A stretch of DNA of 9,060 bases from Lysobacter_K sp038248955 (GTDB lineage: Bacteria; Pseudomonadota; Gammaproteobacteria; Xanthomonadales; Xanthomonadaceae), in contig JBBRWW010000114.1 in assembly GCA_038248955.1 (NCBI GenBank), forward strand, positions 1 to 9,060, in the 5' to 3' direction. A program made the position numbers and the translations under genes. Below the pieces are notes generated by a model. The model saw only the letters and a list, made by a program, of their open reading frames with translations, did not search any database and was not told where the DNA came from. This document shows, one piece after another, positions 5,582 through 9,060 of the stretch. The stretch's first letter is position 1; every line of letters begins with the position of its first letter.

Positions 5582-6733
5582 ATGCGGCGCAACGCGATGT
5601 TTTCGGGATTGCTGATCACCGGACTGCTGGTCCTGAACGGATGCGCAGGCAAGGACGAGGCGGCCGCCTCCGGCGCGGGCGCGGGTGGACCGCCGGGTGG
5701 CATGCAGCTGCCCGTGGAGACCGTCACCGTGCAGCCCCAGGCGCTGGTCGCCGGGCTGCGGACCGTCGGCAGCCTGCGCGCGGATGAGTCGGTGGTGGTG
5801 CGGCCCGAGGTCGCCGGCCGCATCAACCGCATCCACTTCACCGAAGGTGGCCGGGTGGCCGCAGGCCAGCCGCTGTTCACCCTCGACGGCAGTCTCGCGC
5901 AGGCGAGCCTCAACGAGGCCTCGGCGAACCTGGACAACAGCCGCCGCGCGGCCTCGCGCGCCGGTGAGCTCAGCAAGGACCAGCTGATCGCCCGGTCCGA
6001 CTACGACAAGGCCCGCGCCGCGCTCGGCGTCGACCAGGCGCGCGCCGCTTCGGCGCGCACGGCGCTGTCGAAGATGACCTTGCGGGCGCCGTTCTCGGGC
6101 CAGATCGGCCTGCGCGAGGTCAGCGTCGGCGAGTTCGTCAACGTCGGCCAGGACCTGGTCACGCTGGTGCGGCTGGACCCGATCGAAGTGGATTTCAGCG
6201 TGCCGGAAACCGCGCTGGCCCAGTTGAAGAACGGCCAGAAACTGCGCGTGAGCGTCGATGCGTACCCCGACGACACGTTCGCCGGCGAGGTCGTCGCGAT
6301 CGACCCCGTGGTCGACGCCAGCACCCGCAGCGCCCGCTTGCGCGCGCAGATCCCGAATCCCGACGGCCGCCTGAAACCCGGGCAGTTCGCGACGTTGCAG
6401 ATCGATACCGGCACCGACACCGACAGCGCGCTGCTGGTTCCCGAGCAGGCGCTGATGCAGGACGGCGATACGCGGTTCGTCTACACCGTGGTCGACGGCA
6501 AGGCCCACAAGACCGTGATCAAGACCGGTGCCAGGGTGCCGGGGATGGTGCAGGTCATGGAGGGCCTGAAGGCCGGCGACGTGGTGATCACCGCCGGGCA
6601 GGCCAAGCCGATGATGCACGAAGGCATGGCGGTGGCGATCCTGCCGCCGGCCGCTGGGGGCGCCGCGGGCGCGGTGGACAAGCCGAAGGCCGCCGAGCCA
6701 CCCGCTGGCGAAACGACGGGTACCGCGAAGTAG
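5582..6733 (+). CDS. RND efflux periplasmic adaptor lipoprotein (membrane fusion protein)
   Basis: A 383-residue HlyD/AcrA-family adaptor joining an RND pump to an outer-membrane channel. The start at 5582 is preferred over the ATG at 5564: GAGG lies six bases upstream, and MRRNAMFSGLLITGLLVLNG is a proper lipoprotein signal with lipobox LNGC (C21). A Gly/Pro-rich spacer (26-42) leads to the adaptor core: a first beta/lipoyl part, VVVRPEVAGRINRIHFTEGG (about 71-90); a short alpha-hairpin (105-160); a second lipoyl half, LRAPFSGQIGLREVSVGEFV (167-186); a beta-barrel (200-275), with LKPGQFATL; and a membrane-proximal domain with ALLVPEQALM (283-292). The tail is Ala/Pro-rich. The pump gene follows 143 bases downstream, so the two form an efflux operon. 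The substrates cannot be read from the sequence. Confidence 0.93.
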   Translation: MRRNAMFSGLLITGLLVLNGCAGKDEAAASGAGAGGPPGGMQLPVETVTVQPQALVAGLRTVGSLRADESVVVRPEVAGRINRIHFTEGGRVAAGQPLFTLDGSLAQASLNEASANLDNSRRAASRAGELSKDQLIARSDYDKARAALGVDQARAASARTALSKMTLRAPFSGQIGLREVSVGEFVNVGQDLVTLVRLDPIEVDFSVPETALAQLKNGQKLRVSVDAYPDDTFAGEVVAIDPVVDASTRSARLRAQIPNPDGRLKPGQFATLQIDTGTDTDSALLVPEQALMQDGDTRFVYTVVDGKAHKTVIKTGARVPGMVQVMEGLKAGDVVITAGQAKPMMHEGMAVAILPPAAGGAAGAVDKPKAAEPPAGETTGTAK

Positions 6734-6810
6734 CGATGCCATTTCGTGCCTCTTCCCGACGGAAGCGAGGTGGGGAACGGAGCAAGTGCGCCCTGCGCTG
6801 ATCGCACCAG

Positions 6811-6858
6811 CGCCCCATCCGGCGCTTCGCGCCAGCTTCCCCCGAGCGGGAAGCGAGA
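6811..6858. repeat. REP-like double hairpin between adaptor and pump genes
   Basis: Within the 143-nt adaptor-pump gap are two adjacent palindromes: GGCGC/GCGCC around a TTC loop (6821-6833) and GCTTCCC/GGGAAGC (6835-6853). They follow CGCCCCATCC, a combination that resembles dispersed intergenic repeats of Xanthomonadaceae. A weaker hairpin, CCTCTTCC with GGAAGCGAGG, lies near 6755-6772. Inside an operon such structures can stabilise the upstream message or lower downstream expression. The repeat-family assignment is from memory. Confidence 0.5.
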
Positions 6859-6876
6859 ACAACCAGCGAGCCTGCC

Positions 6877-9060
6877 ATGGTCCTGTCCGACATCTCCATC
6901 CGCCGACCGGTGTTCGCCACGGTCATCAACCTGGTCCTGTTGCTGGTCGGACTGATCGCCTATGACCGCCTTGCGGTCCGGCAGATCCCCAACGTCGACA
7001 CCCCGGTCGTGACCGTCAACACCACCTATCCCGGCGCCAGCGCGCAGGTGATCGAGTCGCAGGTGACGCAGCCGATCGAGGATGCGCTGTCGGGTGTCGA
7101 AGGCATCGAGTACATGCAGTCGGTGAGCCGCGAGCAGTCCAGCCAGGTCACGATCCGCTTCCGCCTCAATCGCGATCCTGACGGCGCCGCCTCCGATGTT
7201 CGCGACCGCGTGGCGCAGGCGCGCCAGTTCCTGCCCGACGAGGTCAAGGAACCGATCATCCAGAAGCAGGAAGCCGACCAGCAGCCGATCATCTACCTGG
7301 CGTTCTCATCCGACCGCCATTCGCAGGTCGAGATCGCCGACTACGCCGAGCGGCTGGTCAAGGACCGCATCCAGACCATCCCCGGCGTCGCCCAGGCGCA
7401 GGTCTACAGCAGCACGTACGCGATGCGCGTGTGGCTGCAGCCGCAGCGGCTGGCCGGCTTCGGCCTGACGCCGGCGGATGTCGAGCGCGCCCTGCGCGCG
7501 CAAAACGTGGAAATTCCCGCTGGCCGGATCCAGGGCGAGCAGCGTGAGTTCACGGTGCTCTCGGAGACCGACCTCAGGACGCCGGAGGAATTCGGCGAGA
7601 TCATCGTCGCCAACGCCAACGCCAACGCCAACGCCACGGCCGCCGGCATCTACCTGGTCAGGCTGAAGGATGTCGCCAAGGTCGAGTTGGGCGCGCAGGA
7701 GGAGCGGTTCCGCGCGCGCTTCAACGGCGTCAACGCGGTGCCGCTGGCGGTGGTCAAGCAGGCGGTCGCCAACCCGCTGGACATCTCCGCGGCGCTCAAG
7801 GTGATGCTGCCGCAGATCCAGGCGTCGCTGCCGGCAGGCATGAAGATCGAGATCGCGTTCGACTCGACGATCTTCATCGAGAAATCGATCAACGAGGTCT
7901 ACACCACCGTCGCCGAGGCGGTGCTGCTGGTGATCCTGGTGATCTTCCTGTTCCTGCGCAGTGGCCGGGCCACCCTGATCCCGCTGGTGACGATTCCGCT
8001 GTCGCTGGTCGGCGCGTTCGCGCTGATGTACGCGTTCGGCTTCACCATCAATACCCTGACGCTGCTGGCGATGGTGCTCGCGATCGGGCTGGTGGTCGAC
8101 GACGCGATCGTGATGCTGGAAAACATCTACCGGCACATCGAGGAAGGCATGCCGCCGGTGGAAGCGGCGCTGCTGGGCAGCAAGGAGATTGGTTTTGCGA
8201 TCATCGCGATGACGCTGACGCTGGCCGCGGTCTACATGCCGCTGGCGTTTTCGACCGGGCGCACCGGCAAGCTGTTCACCGAGTTCGCGCTGACCCTCGC
8301 CGGCGCGGTGATCGTGTCGGGCTTCGTGGCCCTGACGCTGGCGCCGATGCTGGCCTCCCGGCTGCTGCGGCACGAGGCCAGCCCCGGGCGCTTCTATGTG
8401 GCGGGCGAGAAGGTGCTGGGCGCGATCGACCGTGGTTACCGGCGCACGCTGGGCGCGGGGCTGCGCGCGCGATGGATCGTGGTGATCGTCGCCGTCGTGG
8501 TGACCGCCGCGGCGCTGGGATTGTTCAAGATGCTGCCCGACGAACTGGCGCCGCAGGAGGACCAGGGCTTCATCATCGGCTTCGGCGTCGCTCCCGAGGG
8601 CTCGACGCCCGAATACACCGACCGCTACGCCCGGCAGATGGAAGCGTTGTACGCGAAGATTCCGCAGGTGAAGCAGTACTTCCAGATCGTCGGCTTCCCG
8701 TCCGTGACCAATACGGTCGGGTTCGTGATGCTGAAGGACTGGAGCGAGCGTGACGTCTCCACCGCCGACGTGCAGGGCCAGTTGTTCCCGCAGTTCATGG
8801 GCATCCCCGGCATCATGGCGTTCCCGACGCTGCCGCCACCGCTGGGGCAGGGCGGCTTCGGCCAACCGGTCAGTTTCGTGGTGCAGAGCACCGGCACCTG
8901 GGAGGAACTCGGTGCCACCGTCGGCGCGTTGATGGCCAAGATGGCCGAGAACCCGAAACTGACCAATCCCGACAGCGACCTCAAGCTCGACAAGCCGCAG
9001 TTGAAGCTCGAGCTCGATCGCGACAAGGTCGCCGCCGTCGGCAGCGATGTCGCCACGGTC
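6877..9060 (+). CDS. RND (HAE1) multidrug efflux pump inner-membrane subunit, 3' end outside window
   Basis: The first 728 residues of an AcrB/MexB-like proton-driven pump that should total about 1,030-1,050. MVLSDISIRRPVFATVINLV is the standard RND start and TM1. IPNVDTPVVTVNTTYPGASA and VEGIEYMQSVS begin the periplasmic pore domain. TM2-TM6 lie about 345-490; TM4 has GLVVDDAIVMLENIYRH with the proton-relay pair D408-D409, equivalent to AcrB D407/D408. TM7 is near 533-553, followed by DELAPQEDQGF (555-565). The relay Lys of TM10 is beyond the window. Residues 245-252 are an Asn-Ala repeat encoded by four GCCAAC units. Only a weak Shine-Dalgarno (GCGAG) precedes the ATG. It should work with the lipoprotein adaptor encoded upstream; the channel gene may lie downstream. 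Substrate is unknown. Confidence 0.95.
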   Translation, partial: MVLSDISIRRPVFATVINLVLLLVGLIAYDRLAVRQIPNVDTPVVTVNTTYPGASAQVIESQVTQPIEDALSGVEGIEYMQSVSREQSSQVTIRFRLNRDPDGAASDVRDRVAQARQFLPDEVKEPIIQKQEADQQPIIYLAFSSDRHSQVEIADYAERLVKDRIQTIPGVAQAQVYSSTYAMRVWLQPQRLAGFGLTPADVERALRAQNVEIPAGRIQGEQREFTVLSETDLRTPEEFGEIIVANANANANATAAGIYLVRLKDVAKVELGAQEERFRARFNGVNAVPLAVVKQAVANPLDISAALKVMLPQIQASLPAGMKIEIAFDSTIFIEKSINEVYTTVAEAVLLVILVIFLFLRSGRATLIPLVTIPLSLVGAFALMYAFGFTINTLTLLAMVLAIGLVVDDAIVMLENIYRHIEEGMPPVEAALLGSKEIGFAIIAMTLTLAAVYMPLAFSTGRTGKLFTEFALTLAGAVIVSGFVALTLAPMLASRLLRHEASPGRFYVAGEKVLGAIDRGYRRTLGAGLRARWIVVIVAVVVTAAALGLFKMLPDELAPQEDQGFIIGFGVAPEGSTPEYTDRYARQMEALYAKIPQVKQYFQIVGFPSVTNTVGFVMLKDWSERDVSTADVQGQLFPQFMGIPGIMAFPTLPPPLGQGGFGQPVSFVVQSTGTWEELGATVGALMAKMAENPKLTNPDSDLKLDKPQLKLELDRDKVAAVGSDVATV
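7609..7632 (+). repeat. In-frame hexanucleotide tandem repeat (GCCAAC)4 inside the pump gene
   Basis: Four perfect GCCAAC copies plus the start of a fifth (GCCA, up to 7636) encode Ala-Asn repeats at residues 245-252, followed by ATAAG. Most related pumps, as recalled, have a shorter non-repetitive turn here, between EIIV and VRLKDVAKVELG. Because the unit is six bases, gain or loss of a copy changes length by two residues without breaking the frame. Confidence 0.85.

Noticed and set aside
5576..6862. A 428-codon minus-strand open frame opposite the adaptor gene
   Set aside because: It is a shadow of the adaptor gene, with low-complexity Arg/His/Gly composition and no domain.
7306..8865. A 519-codon minus-strand open frame opposite the RND pump
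   Set aside because: Its product is full of His, Arg, Gln and Asp repeats typical of antisense reading of GC-rich genes, while the plus strand encodes an unmistakable RND pump.
1..9060. CRISPR array, tRNA or rRNA genes, insertion sequence, prophage or toxin-antitoxin genes
   Set aside because: No regularly spaced repeats, cloverleaf-like sequence, transposase or integrase motif was seen on either strand.

Overview
This GC-rich window (roughly two thirds G+C or more by eye) looks like chromosomal DNA of a gammaproteobacterium of the Xanthomonadaceae/Lysobacteraceae (Lysobacter, Luteimonas or Pseudoxanthomonas type). The basis is recalled protein similarity (GGDEF-histidine kinase fusion, BtuB, BioD relic, RND pump) and REP-like hairpins of a kind common in that group. 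No search was run, so the genus is an inference.

Layout. 1-1497 (+) is the 3' part of a sensor protein that joins a GGDEF diguanylate cyclase to a histidine kinase. 1498-1686 is a convergent intergenic region with a REP-like hairpin and a possible terminator. 1687-3558 (-) is a BtuB-like TonB-dependent vitamin B12 receptor. Its leader (3559-3930) carries a clear cobalamin riboswitch. 4013-4408 (-) is a small TfoX C-terminal-domain protein and 4455-4940 (-) a free methionine-(R)-sulfoxide reductase; the two are probably cotranscribed. 5060-5493 (+) is a decayed bioD, with a frameshift, a large internal deletion and lost catalytic residues. 5582-6733 (+) is a lipoprotein RND adaptor, followed after a 143-nt hairpin-rich spacer by an RND inner-membrane pump that runs off the window end (6877-9060+).

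Function. The segments are largely independent: c-di-GMP/phosphorelay signalling, riboswitch-controlled B12 uptake, repair of oxidised free methionine next to a TfoX-like protein, and a drug/solvent efflux system. The adaptor and pump form one tripartite efflux operon; no outer-membrane channel or local repressor gene is visible.

No clearly undescribed system is evident. The points most worth a second look are the bioD relic, the in-frame hexanucleotide repeat in the pump gene, the GGDEF-kinase fusion with both modules apparently intact, the possible RBS-sequestering platform below the riboswitch, and the operator-like palindrome that helps decide the adaptor start.
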